DNA from: JBCDBL01 sp039183635
GTDB taxonomy: Bacteria > Pseudomonadota > Alphaproteobacteria > Caulobacterales > Parvularculaceae
Assembly (NCBI GenBank): GCA_039183635.1
Contig: JBCDBL010000141.1
Coordinates: 1 to 9,483 of the forward strand
DNA: 9,483 nt
Direction of reading: 5' to 3'
Of this stretch, positions 1 through 7,252 are shown one piece after another. The translations under genes and the position numbers were made by a program. Position 1 is the stretch's first letter. Every line of letters starts with the position of its first letter. The notes under the pieces were generated by a model. That model ran no database searches. It saw nothing but the letters and a program-made list of their open reading frames with translations, and was not told where the DNA came from.

Positions 1-2
1 GA

Positions 3-782
3 ACGTCCTATAATTACGGTATTGTCGATTCGGTAGACCTTGTTGGGGGCACGAAATACGCCTGGAGCAAGGAGGCGACGACGCTTGCGGAAGAACAGGT
101 GTTTTTCGGCGTTTCAAAAAATTTCCGTCCCGATTATCCGGCGCCCGGAATTGGTTTTCTGCGCACCCTGGAACATACTGTGGGCGGCACATTGGCGGCG
201 CCGTTCGCCGCATTCACCGCCGCGCTGAGCGCCAGTGTTCTCAAACCCACAGGGCTCAGCTGGAAATCCGCCTCCGCCGTCTCCACGACTTTCAATGCGG
301 TGAGCCTGGCGATGTGGGCCTGGCTGGTCCGGTACGGGCGCCGCCAGAAAAAAGATATCGACGCCAAGAAAAAGGACCCCAGCAACGATGCGTCCATAGA
401 GATGAAAGAGGACTTGATCCGCCTAAAAATCAAAGATACTGACCCAAGTGACAAGGATTTGATTGAGTTCTTGAACGGCAATGATATGGAGATTTCCATG
501 ACCGACCCTGGCGGCGGTCCGAAAGAGATCTTGTTGCGTTGCGGGGAGGCTTCGTTGTCGTTGAAGTCCACGGGACAGATCAGCGTCAACGGCACAGTTT
601 TGAGCCTCGCCGCGACGGACAGTAAAGCGGCGGCGAACAGGTCGAGCCTTGTGTTGAACGGCAAGGTGGCGACTCTGACCGCCAGCAGCCAGTTGGCCGT
701 GGCTGGAAAGATGACGACCACTCTTGGCAAAAGCAGCGGAAAGACCGATGTCAAGGGCATGCAGGCCGGCATCGCCTCCTAA
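3..782 (+). CDS. VgrG-like T6SS spike protein, C-terminal part (5' end outside window)
   Basis: The frame is open from the window edge to TAA at 780-782, giving 259 visible residues; the true start lies upstream. The first ~35 residues are Tyr/Gly/Val-rich (for example NYGIVDSVDLVGGTKY), like the beta-repeat stem after the OB domain of VgrG proteins. The last ~100 residues alternate short beta strands and turns (EILLRCGEASLSLKSTG, then ISVNGTVLSL), a pattern typical of VgrG tips. Between them (about residues 50-125) are two hydrophobic, Ala-rich stretches and then a Lys/Arg-rich segment, which is unusual for a spike stem. VgrG trimers cap the Hcp tube and carry effectors. The gene ends 30 bases before the DUF2169 adaptor gene, the usual place for a cognate vgrG. 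The VgrG call is an inference from pattern, because the diagnostic N-terminal domains are not in view. Confidence 0.66.
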   Translation, partial: TSYNYGIVDSVDLVGGTKYAWSKEATTLAEEQVFFGVSKNFRPDYPAPGIGFLRTLEHTVGGTLAAPFAAFTAALSASVLKPTGLSWKSASAVSTTFNAVSLAMWAWLVRYGRRQKKDIDAKKKDPSNDASIEMKEDLIRLKIKDTDPSDKDLIEFLNGNDMEISMTDPGGGPKEILLRCGEASLSLKSTGQISVNGTVLSLAATDSKAAANRSSLVLNGKVATLTASSQLAVAGKMTTTLGKSSGKTDVKGMQAGIAS

Positions 783-800
783 GGTGGAACCGATGAGAGC

Positions 801-804
801 AGGG
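801..804 (+). promoter_or_regulatory. Ribosome binding site that selects ATG 813 for the DUF2169 gene
   Basis: AGGG lies 8 bases before ATG 813. An in-frame TTG at 807 would be only 2 bases from this site, too close to be used. The ATG at 813 is therefore the preferred start. Confidence 0.5.
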
Positions 805-812
805 CGTTGATC

Positions 813-3215
813 ATGGTGGAGATTATCGCAGATACGTCTCTCCAATCGCTGACTGTTCCCGGGCGCGCGCATTTCCCCGGGCATAGTCTGACATTCATTG
901 TCAAGGGAACGTTTGACCTGCGCCAGGATGCAAACGCAACTTTGGCGAACGATCAGGACTTTTTATCCGGCGAATTGCGTCACGGCGATGGAGCGAGCCT
1001 TTGTTACCCGGATGATTTCGCGCTGTTCAAGCCCAATGCGGAAATTTTATTGAAAGCGACCGCCCACGCCCCCCATGGCGAGGCGGTGTCGGGTCTGCGC
1101 GTCGGCGCAGCGCTTGGGGACTGGCGCAAGGAACTTGCGGTATTCGGCGACCGGACCTGGGATCGTGCGGGTGTTGGCGGGACGGCGTCTCCGGCTCCGT
1201 TCGTTTCAATGCCGCTCACCTATGAGAACGCTTTTGGCGGCTCTGACCACGGGCTGAACGTCTACGGCAAAGGCTTTGACAAACAGGCGCGCGCGCTTCC
1301 CAATATCGAATATCCGGACCATCTTGTATCCCACAAGGATGATGCGCCGCCTCCGGCGGGGTTTTGCCCGCTGGACATTATGCATCCGGACCGCGCGCGC
1401 TATCTTGGCAAACGCTATGACGCCGCCTGGGAGCGGACGCGCTGGCCCTGGTTCGCCGAGGATTTTGACTGGCGGTTCTTCAGCGCCGCCCCGCAGGATC
1501 AGCAGATCGCCGGATATTTGCGGGGCGATGAACCGCTTGTTTTTCATAATCTTCATGCAGATCTTCCCGAGTTCCGCTCGGCGCTGCCGGGACTCCGCCC
1601 GCGATTGTTCCTGGCGCGGGGGGAGGCGTTCGATGAAGCGGCCCTGCACCTCGATACGGTGTGGGCGGAGCCTGACGCCGAACGCCTCGTCCTCATTTGG
1701 CGGGCCGTTGTTGCGGTCGCAGACGCCCGGGGCGATGAGATTGATGTTGCGTTTTTAACCCATGAAGCTTTGGGCGCCGGAGAGCCGGCTGAGGTTTATC
1801 GCGCGCGTTGCCGTGCGTTGCGAGTTGCTGAGGATGAGGAGGTGGAAACCTTGGAGGGCGATATGCCCGCGCGCGAAGAGAGCCCCGCCGCCGCACAGGC
1901 GTCCCATCCGAAACCTGCGCCCACCGCCGCTGCTGTTACGGCTGCAGAAGACGCCTTGCTTGAAAAGACCATGGTCGATCTCGTTATGCAGATGGAGCGG
2001 CTCGGGGCCGCGCCGGCGCTCATTGATGCGGTGCGCAGCGGCGCGGACGACGCCATCTTGTCCGCCCTGAAGCAAACCTATGGCGAAGATCCTGAAGCCT
2101 TTCGCGCTATGTTGCGGGAAAGTCATGATGGCATAAACGCCGCTCTCGTGAAAATGGGGGAGGAGCCTGTTCCCTTCGACGAACCGGAGCGTGCGCCTGA
2201 TAGCTCTGAAGAGGCGCATGCGGAGGAGACAGCCCCGTCCAGACTGACCAGAGAGGACGTCGCCGCGTACGCTGCGGCGGCGCGGCCGTTGTCGGAGCTG
2301 GATTTATCGGGGCTTGATTTATCCGGCCTCGATCTTTCGGGGGCGGACCTGTCGAACGCCAATCTGAAACAGGCGGTGTTGGACGGTGCGGTGCTGGAAG
2401 AGGCCATGTGCGACGGGGCCGTGCTGCACGGCGCATCGTTGAAAAATGCAAAATGCCGCAACGCTGTTTTTTCCGACTGTGCGGCGGAGGGGGCGGATTT
2501 TTCCGGCGCCGATCTCACGGACGCCGATTTCAACGCCGCGGATCTTCGAAAAGCGCGCTTTCAAAACGCCATATGCGACGGCGCTGTATTCGATCATGCG
2601 CAGGGGGATGAAGCATCCTTCGCCGAGGCCTCCTGCGCCGGGGCGAGTTTTACGGAGGCGCATCTTGCCGCGGCGGTTTTCCGCGACGTTGCAGCGCCGG
2701 GCGCGGCGTATCGCGGCGCTTGCCTGGACGGCGCCGTGTTCGACGGCGCGCATCTTGAAGACGCCGGTTTTGAAGACGCCCATGGCCGCGACGTTTCCGC
2801 GGATCGCGCCCGTATGCCGGGCGCAAGGCTGAGCCGCGCCGCGTTCCCGGGCGGACGATTTTCTTATGTAAAAGCGGAAGGCGCAATCTGGGTCGGCGCG
2901 CAGTTGGAGGCGGCGTCGTTTTTCGAGGCGGACATGGCGCGCGCCAACTTCTCCGAAGCCGTGCTGACAAACGCCGTTTTCCAGTCTGCGGACTGTCGAT
3001 GGGCGCAGTTTATCGACGCCGACTTGACCGGCGCACGGGCGGCCTATCTCAACGGGTTTGAAGGGGCGTTTTTGCGGGCCCGGCTTTCAAACGCGGATAT
3101 GCGCGGCGGGAATTATTACGGCGCCGACTTTTGCGACGCGGTGACCGAAGGCGCGGCGTTCGACACGGCGAATCTCGCCTCAACTATCCTTATAAAGCGG
3201 GGGGCGGCCGCATGA
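813..3215 (+). CDS. DUF2169 T6SS adaptor fused to a pentapeptide-repeat tail
   Basis: The protein has 800 residues. Residues 1-335 carry the DUF2169 signature in order: KGTFDL near 31, a DDFALFKPNAEILLKATAHA block, FGDRTW 111-116, MPLTYENAFGG 133-143, PNIEYP 163-168, and DFDWRFFSAAPQDQQ 217-231. DUF2169 proteins are known as adaptors or chaperones that load cargo on VgrG; Atu3641 for Tde2 in Agrobacterium is the studied case. Residues 336-490 are an acidic, Pro/Ala-rich linker with a short helical part. From about 493 to 795 the chain is pentapeptide repeats of the A(D/N)LXX/AXFXX type, opening with LSGLDLSGLDLSGADL, so it should fold as a right-handed beta-helix of about 60 repeats. No signal peptide or membrane segment is visible, so it is expected to be cytoplasmic. 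The stop overlaps the next start as ATGA. The start is chosen on RBS spacing. Confidence 0.93.
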   Translation: MVEIIADTSLQSLTVPGRAHFPGHSLTFIVKGTFDLRQDANATLANDQDFLSGELRHGDGASLCYPDDFALFKPNAEILLKATAHAPHGEAVSGLRVGAALGDWRKELAVFGDRTWDRAGVGGTASPAPFVSMPLTYENAFGGSDHGLNVYGKGFDKQARALPNIEYPDHLVSHKDDAPPPAGFCPLDIMHPDRARYLGKRYDAAWERTRWPWFAEDFDWRFFSAAPQDQQIAGYLRGDEPLVFHNLHADLPEFRSALPGLRPRLFLARGEAFDEAALHLDTVWAEPDAERLVLIWRAVVAVADARGDEIDVAFLTHEALGAGEPAEVYRARCRALRVAEDEEVETLEGDMPAREESPAAAQASHPKPAPTAAAVTAAEDALLEKTMVDLVMQMERLGAAPALIDAVRSGADDAILSALKQTYGEDPEAFRAMLRESHDGINAALVKMGEEPVPFDEPERAPDSSEEAHAEETAPSRLTREDVAAYAAAARPLSELDLSGLDLSGLDLSGADLSNANLKQAVLDGAVLEEAMCDGAVLHGASLKNAKCRNAVFSDCAAEGADFSGADLTDADFNAADLRKARFQNAICDGAVFDHAQGDEASFAEASCAGASFTEAHLAAAVFRDVAAPGAAYRGACLDGAVFDGAHLEDAGFEDAHGRDVSADRARMPGARLSRAAFPGGRFSYVKAEGAIWVGAQLEAASFFEADMARANFSEAVLTNAVFQSADCRWAQFIDADLTGARAAYLNGFEGAFLRARLSNADMRGGNYYGADFCDAVTEGAAFDTANLASTILIKRGAAA

Positions 3216-5152
3216 CCCCGAAGGAGATCGAAGATGCTTTGGCGGCGCTCAGCGATAAAGAAGCGGGCGGTCCCGTCGTATTTTATCGTGCAGACCTCAA
3301 AGGCTGCACCTTCTGCGATCGTCGTATCGAAGGGGCGTCTTTCATATCCTGCGATCTGGCGGGAGCTGATTTTTCCAAAACCGTAGTAAGGGAATGCGTC
3401 TTTGCAGATTGCATCTTGCCGGATGCGCGGTTCGATGGCGCGACATTAGACGATGTTTTATTCACCAACACCGCCCCCCAGGAAGAGGAATTGCAAAAGG
3501 CGCTGGGCGCGCCCGCACTTTCGCAGATGGACGGGGCGTCCTTCAAAGGCGCGTCCCTCAGCAAGGTTGGCTTTGAAAGCGCCAGCCTGAGCGGCGCGGA
3601 TTTCACCGACGCCTATGTTCTGGAGGTTGTGTTCGATCGCTCTCTTTTAAAGCGTGTGCGTTTTTCCAAGGCGCGCCTGGAGGCGTCCGATTTCATTTAT
3701 GTCGATTCAGAAAAATCTGTATATGACGGATCTGATTTCGATGCTGTTCGTTGCGTCCAGGGAAGTTTTGTAAAAGCGTCATTTAAGGACATCAAGGCTG
3801 TCGGCCTCGTCTTTGACAGAACAATTCTGGATAAAGCGGATTTCGGCGACGCCGATCTCTCCGGCGTTGATTTTTTAGATTGCGGCGCATCGCAGTATGA
3901 GAAATTTCTCCGCGCCTCCGGTGATCTCGGCCGCGCCGATACGCAGGGCGTCGACCTCAGTTCCCATCGTCGTCTTCGCGGGGATTATGTGGGCAAGTCG
4001 TTCGCAGGCAGTGTTTTGCGCGGCGTGGATTTACGAGAATGCCGTTTGCAAGGTGCGGATTTCACAGGTGCGGATTTAAAAGGCGCCGACCTTGGCGGTC
4101 TTGATCTCAGCGATACGGATTTCACAAATGCGGATTTGTCCCGCACGAACTTTGACAAGGCCTATGGCGACCGAACCGTCTTCGCGGAAGCAAGCATGGT
4201 GAAGGCCGATTTTAAACAAACGCAATGGACGGATTGCAATGTTTCGGGCATGAAGGGGACTGCTCTCGTGGCAAGGGACGCTCGGTTTTCAAACTGCGAT
4301 TTCCATGGCGCAGAGCTTTCCGACGCAGATTTCAGCGCCGCGAGGCTGGCGGACTGCCATTTCGGCGGGGCGCGTCTTAAAAAAGCAAAGCTCGCCAAGA
4401 CGCAGATAAGCGACAGCGATTTTGACGGCGCTGACGGCGCCAAACTCTCCCTTAGCGGCGCGACCGTAACCGGGTCATCCTTCCGTGAAGCGAATTTACG
4501 CAGTGCTGATTTGTCCGGGGGCGTATTTGAAAATGTCGCGTTCCGGGACGCCTGCCTTGAAAGCTCTGAAACAAAGGGCGCTGCGTTTCAACAATGCGAT
4601 TTTGAAGGGATCGCCGGCGGCGGTTTGCGTTTTGACGGTCTATCTATACTCAGCTGTGATTTCCGTAGCGCGGTGTTGACCGGTGCGATTTTCGCAAAGG
4701 CCCGACTTGACCATTCTTTTTTCAACGGGGCGGATCTTCAAAATGCGGATTTTCGCAACGCTGTGGGCAAGGCGACGGATTTTTCTGGTGCGAATATCGC
4801 TGGCGGAGACTTTTCCGATGCAAATTTGCCTATGGCCGCGTTCTTGGGGGCTGATATCACCAAGACAATCTTTTGCCGGACGAACCTGCCTGAAGCTGCG
4901 ATGATGGATAGCGCCGTGAACGATGCGCGGTTCGATGAAGCTGTTTTGACATATGCCGATATGTCTCGTGCGCGCCTTGCCGGTGCGTCGTTCCGGGACG
5001 CTTCGGCGAAAGGCCTTAATCTGCATGGTGCGGACTTGGGCGGTGCGGACTGGCGGGGCGCAGACAAATCTGCGCTGCGTGAAACCGATGCAGCGCGATT
5101 GGCGGCCGAACAATGGCGTCCGCCGCGCACGACAACAGGAGAAACTATATGA
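3212..5152 (+). CDS. Large pentapeptide-repeat protein of the T6SS spike locus
   Basis: The protein has 646 residues and starts at ATG 3212, inside the ATGA overlap with the previous gene and preceded by a G-rich stretch at about 3199-3204. An upstream GTG in the same frame (3131) lies deep inside the preceding gene and is disfavoured. After a short helical N-terminus (1-20), pentapeptide repeats run almost to the end. They are interrupted by an acidic insert near residues 86-108 (around EEELQKALGAP) and a non-repeat break at about 225-262 (around QYEKFLRASGDLGR). The tail from about 613 is not repetitive. Many repeats end in DF or DL, and 15 cysteines recur in similar repeat positions. No enzyme motif, signal peptide or membrane segment is visible. 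It is probably made together with the DUF2169 protein and serves as a structural partner. Its exact function is unknown, and DNA-mimic pentapeptide proteins are a possible but unsupported alternative. Confidence 0.9.
   Translation: MTPKEIEDALAALSDKEAGGPVVFYRADLKGCTFCDRRIEGASFISCDLAGADFSKTVVRECVFADCILPDARFDGATLDDVLFTNTAPQEEELQKALGAPALSQMDGASFKGASLSKVGFESASLSGADFTDAYVLEVVFDRSLLKRVRFSKARLEASDFIYVDSEKSVYDGSDFDAVRCVQGSFVKASFKDIKAVGLVFDRTILDKADFGDADLSGVDFLDCGASQYEKFLRASGDLGRADTQGVDLSSHRRLRGDYVGKSFAGSVLRGVDLRECRLQGADFTGADLKGADLGGLDLSDTDFTNADLSRTNFDKAYGDRTVFAEASMVKADFKQTQWTDCNVSGMKGTALVARDARFSNCDFHGAELSDADFSAARLADCHFGGARLKKAKLAKTQISDSDFDGADGAKLSLSGATVTGSSFREANLRSADLSGGVFENVAFRDACLESSETKGAAFQQCDFEGIAGGGLRFDGLSILSCDFRSAVLTGAIFAKARLDHSFFNGADLQNADFRNAVGKATDFSGANIAGGDFSDANLPMAAFLGADITKTIFCRTNLPEAAMMDSAVNDARFDEAVLTYADMSRARLAGASFRDASAKGLNLHGADLGGADWRGADKSALRETDAARLAAEQWRPPRTTTGETI
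5137..5141 (+). promoter_or_regulatory. Ribosome binding site of the DUF3540 gene
   Basis: AGGAG lies 7 bases before ATG 5149, inside the end of the pentapeptide gene. It fixes the start at the ATGA overlap rather than at the in-frame upstream ATG 5113. Confidence 0.7.
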
Positions 5153-5958
5153 TCGCCGAAACAAAGACCTTTGACGCCCCGGCGGCGTTGACGCCTGTTG
5201 GCGTTGCATCCTTCCTGCGCCCTGCGCGGATCGTCAAATGCTGGGACGATGCGTTTTTTGAGGTCGAACTGGAAACGCCGGATGGCGTGCGTCGCCAAAA
5301 CGCCTACCTCGCGATGGCCGGAGCTGGCCGGTTCTCGCCGGGCGCCCGGGTCCTTGTTGCTGGAGAAAGTGCGGCCTTGTGCTATGTCATCGGCGTTCTT
5401 GATCATCCGCTGACGGAAGGGCGAGCTGAAGCTGTCGATATTCCCGGCGCCTCTGCGGTCGCTGTCGACGATCGCGCGATCGAAGTGCGGGATTCGGCTG
5501 GCGCGCTTGTCTTTTCCTATGCACCGTCGGAAAACCGCATGACCCTTCGCGCGCCTGAAGGGGACTTGGTTCTGGATGCGCCGAACGGCGACATTATGAT
5601 GGCCGCCGGCGGCGATGTCCGCGTTAAAGGCGGAACGGCGTGCGGACTGTCCGCACCGAACATCTCTGTGACCGCGAAGGAGGCGAACGTCGCTATACAA
5701 ACCGCGACTTATGACGGATTGGCGCTCACGGCTCGGGTTCATGCGGCGAAGCTGTTGTTCAACAGGTTGGAGACCACCGCAAAACGCACAGTAAGCCGTG
5801 TCGGTCGGGCGTTTTCCACAATCTCCGAGGCCGCCCACATTAACGCCGAGCGTATGACCGTGCGCGTCCGCGACGCCTGGAACGTCCGGTCAAAGCGTAC
5901 AAACATGAAATCCGTTAAAGAAACCGTGATAGACGGTGAACGGATTAATTTGGGATAG
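5149..5958 (+). CDS. DUF3540 family protein, putative spike-associated OB/beta-repeat protein
   Basis: The protein has 269 residues, is translationally coupled to the preceding gene (ATGA), and has a good AGGAG site. Residues 22-86 look like a small beta-barrel: an ARIVKCWDDAFFEVEL strand pair, then GARVLVAGESAALCYVIGVL at 65-84, as in OB-type modules. Residues 105-185 are short alternating beta strands with Gly/Asp turns (MTLRAPEGDLVLDAPNGDI, then GGDVRVKGG), like the gp5/VgrG needle repeats. Residues 190-235 are amphipathic and Ala/Arg-rich, and the end DGERINLG fits the family. DUF3540 has no firm biochemical role but typically sits between DUF2169/pentapeptide and DUF4150 genes, exactly as here. 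The family call comes from sequence pattern plus context. The spike-like fold is inferred. Confidence 0.8.
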   Translation: MIAETKTFDAPAALTPVGVASFLRPARIVKCWDDAFFEVELETPDGVRRQNAYLAMAGAGRFSPGARVLVAGESAALCYVIGVLDHPLTEGRAEAVDIPGASAVAVDDRAIEVRDSAGALVFSYAPSENRMTLRAPEGDLVLDAPNGDIMMAAGGDVRVKGGTACGLSAPNISVTAKEANVAIQTATYDGLALTARVHAAKLLFNRLETTAKRTVSRVGRAFSTISEAAHINAERMTVRVRDAWNVRSKRTNMKSVKETVIDGERINLG

Positions 5959-5961
5959 GAG
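5957..5961 (+). promoter_or_regulatory. Ribosome binding site of the DUF4150 gene overlapping the previous stop codon
   Basis: AGGAG shares two bases with the TAG stop (5956-5958) and lies 7 bases before ATG 5969. This suits reinitiation by ribosomes finishing the DUF3540 gene. Confidence 0.65.
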
Positions 5962-5968
5962 AACAGAT

Positions 5969-6379
5969 ATGCCGGGAATGTGTCTTTCCACAAAAGCTGG
6001 CGGTATGGCGACCGGGATGCCGGATACGGGCATGACATCGTCGCCCGCCGGGCCTGTGCCGATACCCTATCCAAACATAGCCACCTGGGCCCAGGCCAAT
6101 CCTGGCACGGCGGCGAAGAAGGTTAAGATCGTTGGTCAGCCTGCGATCCATATTGGAACAATGACGACGATGTCGAGCGGCGACGAGGCTGGCAACGCGC
6201 CGGGCGGCGTCATTTCTGCGACGATCAAGGGCCCTATGAGCGTTCAGAAAGGCTCTTTCAAAACCATGATCGAGGGCCAGCCGGCCATGCGTCAGGGCGA
6301 TATGGTCAAGATGAATTTGAACAATGTGCCCGCTGCGGTGCAGTCTGTTCCCTCCCAGCCCAAAGTTACATCAGGTTGA
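5969..6379 (+). CDS. DUF4150 PAAR-like T6SS spike tip protein
   Basis: The protein has 136 residues. Its features match DUF4150: GPVPIPYPN at 28-36, SSGDEAG at 69-75 followed by PGGV at 78-81, a GS turn at 95-96, and EGQPAMRQGDMVKMNLNN at 102-119. DUF4150 belongs to the PAAR-like clan, whose members form the conical point on the VgrG trimer and often carry effectors. Here the protein ends soon after the tip domain and has no C-terminal toxin, so any cargo must be a separate polypeptide. It is Gly/Pro/Met-rich and has no signal peptide. The start is set by the AGGAG at 5957-5961. It follows the DUF3540 gene by 10 bases and precedes the transglutaminase-like gene by 6. Confidence 0.92.
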   Translation: MPGMCLSTKAGGMATGMPDTGMTSSPAGPVPIPYPNIATWAQANPGTAAKKVKIVGQPAIHIGTMTTMSSGDEAGNAPGGVISATIKGPMSVQKGSFKTMIEGQPAMRQGDMVKMNLNNVPAAVQSVPSQPKVTSG

Positions 6380-6385
6380 GGGGCC

Positions 6386-7213
6386 ATGTCCGTCGTGCGG
6401 TTCCGCTCCAGCCACGGAACGCGGTATGTTTTCTCCGAACCCGCCAAGGCCTGTCGCCTCGATCTGCGCTTAATCCCACGGCGGACCCCGCGGCAAAATG
6501 TTCTGCACGCCGACATCGCCATCACGCCGCGGGCGTCAAACCAAAGGCGATGGACCGATGCGTTCGGGAACCCCTGCGTCAGCGCTGTCATCGATGGACC
6601 GTTCCGCACGCTGGAGATCGATGCCGTCGCTCTTACGTCCTGTTCGCTGGACCATAAATCTGAAGCGGCTTTCCCTTGCGATACCAGTCTTTGGACGACC
6701 GAAACCGTTCGCACGCCTGCTTTGCCGTCTCTCGTGGCTGCCGCGAACGATATTGCGGCTGCCGAGACCGCGTCGCACGCCCGAGCCGCTGCGGTTGTTG
6801 ATTATGTTCATAGGCGTATGCGGTACGACCCCGGCGCGGCCGACCCGTCCCGCGCCCTTGAGACAACAGTCGCTGAAGAAGCGGGCGTCTGCCAGGACTT
6901 CGCCCATATGGCCGCAGCGATGCTGCGCACCTTGTCTATTCCTGTACGGTATGTTTGCGGTTATCTTGATACGACGGCTGTTGCGGGGCGAAACGCACAC
7001 CTTGCTGAAGATGACCTTCACGCCTGGATCTGTGCGTATGATCTAAAAGACGGGTGGGTTGATTTCGATCCTGTCTTGGGCGAGCGTGTGGATAAGCCGC
7101 GCGTCACCGTCGCTCATGGCCGTGATTTTGACGACGTCGCGCCGGTTATAGGCCGGTTTGAGGGCGGCGGCGCCCATATCATGGAGACCGGCGTTAGCCT
7201 ATGGCGCGCTTGA
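6386..7213 (+). CDS. Transglutaminase-like cysteine protease/amidase family protein, candidate T6SS cargo
   Basis: The protein has 275 residues, starts at ATG 6386, and has a GAGGGG site overlapping the previous stop. Residues 1-95 form the beta-rich N-terminal domain typical of bacterial transglutaminase-like proteins (COG1305 type). The core follows with a complete catalytic triad: Cys169 in EEAGVCQDFAHMAAAML, His212 in LHAWICAYD, and Asp228 in GWVDFDPVLG. The C-terminal part (HGRDFDDVAPVIGRFEGGG) is also family-typical. Such enzymes act by a Cys nucleophile on peptide or amide bonds; the substrate here is unknown. No signal peptide is seen. Family members often sit in housekeeping loci with ATP-grasp partners, but this one follows a PAAR-like gene by 6 bases in a T6SS operon, where effectors usually lie. 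The enzyme fold is well supported; the effector role is inference. It could instead process or modify other products of the operon. Confidence 0.92.
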   Translation: MSVVRFRSSHGTRYVFSEPAKACRLDLRLIPRRTPRQNVLHADIAITPRASNQRRWTDAFGNPCVSAVIDGPFRTLEIDAVALTSCSLDHKSEAAFPCDTSLWTTETVRTPALPSLVAAANDIAAAETASHARAAAVVDYVHRRMRYDPGAADPSRALETTVAEEAGVCQDFAHMAAAMLRTLSIPVRYVCGYLDTTAVAGRNAHLAEDDLHAWICAYDLKDGWVDFDPVLGERVDKPRVTVAHGRDFDDVAPVIGRFEGGGAHIMETGVSLWRA

Positions 7214-7252
7214 TGCGAACCGGTTGTCGCCCGAACAAAGGGATGCAGGGCT

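Noticed and set aside
134..772. Minus-strand open frame of 212 codons opposite the VgrG tail
   Set aside because: The + strand frame continues a recognisable beta-repeat protein; the antisense translation shows no domain pattern.
807..812. TTG 807 as an alternative start of the DUF2169 gene
   Set aside because: The AGGG at 801-804 would be only 2 bases away; ATG 813 has normal spacing and gives a typical N-terminus.
2290..3190. Short tandem DNA repeats that could suggest a CRISPR array or satellite
   Set aside because: The periodicity is 15 bases, in frame, and degenerate at DNA level. It is explained by pentapeptide coding repeats.
3131..3211. Extended N-terminus for the second pentapeptide protein starting at GTG 3131
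   Set aside because: The extra 27 residues are Arg/Gly-rich shadow translation of the DUF2169 gene; the ATGA overlap at 3212 is a standard coupled start.
5469..5482. Perfect 14-base palindrome CGATCGCGCGATCG
   Set aside because: It lies inside the DUF3540 coding region, is built of simple GATC/CGCG units, and has no nearby promoter; chance is the better explanation.
4738..5838. Long minus-strand open frame of 366 codons
   Set aside because: It runs antisense across the end of the pentapeptide gene and most of the DUF3540 gene, has Arg/Ser-rich low-information composition, and conflicts with two well-supported + strand genes.
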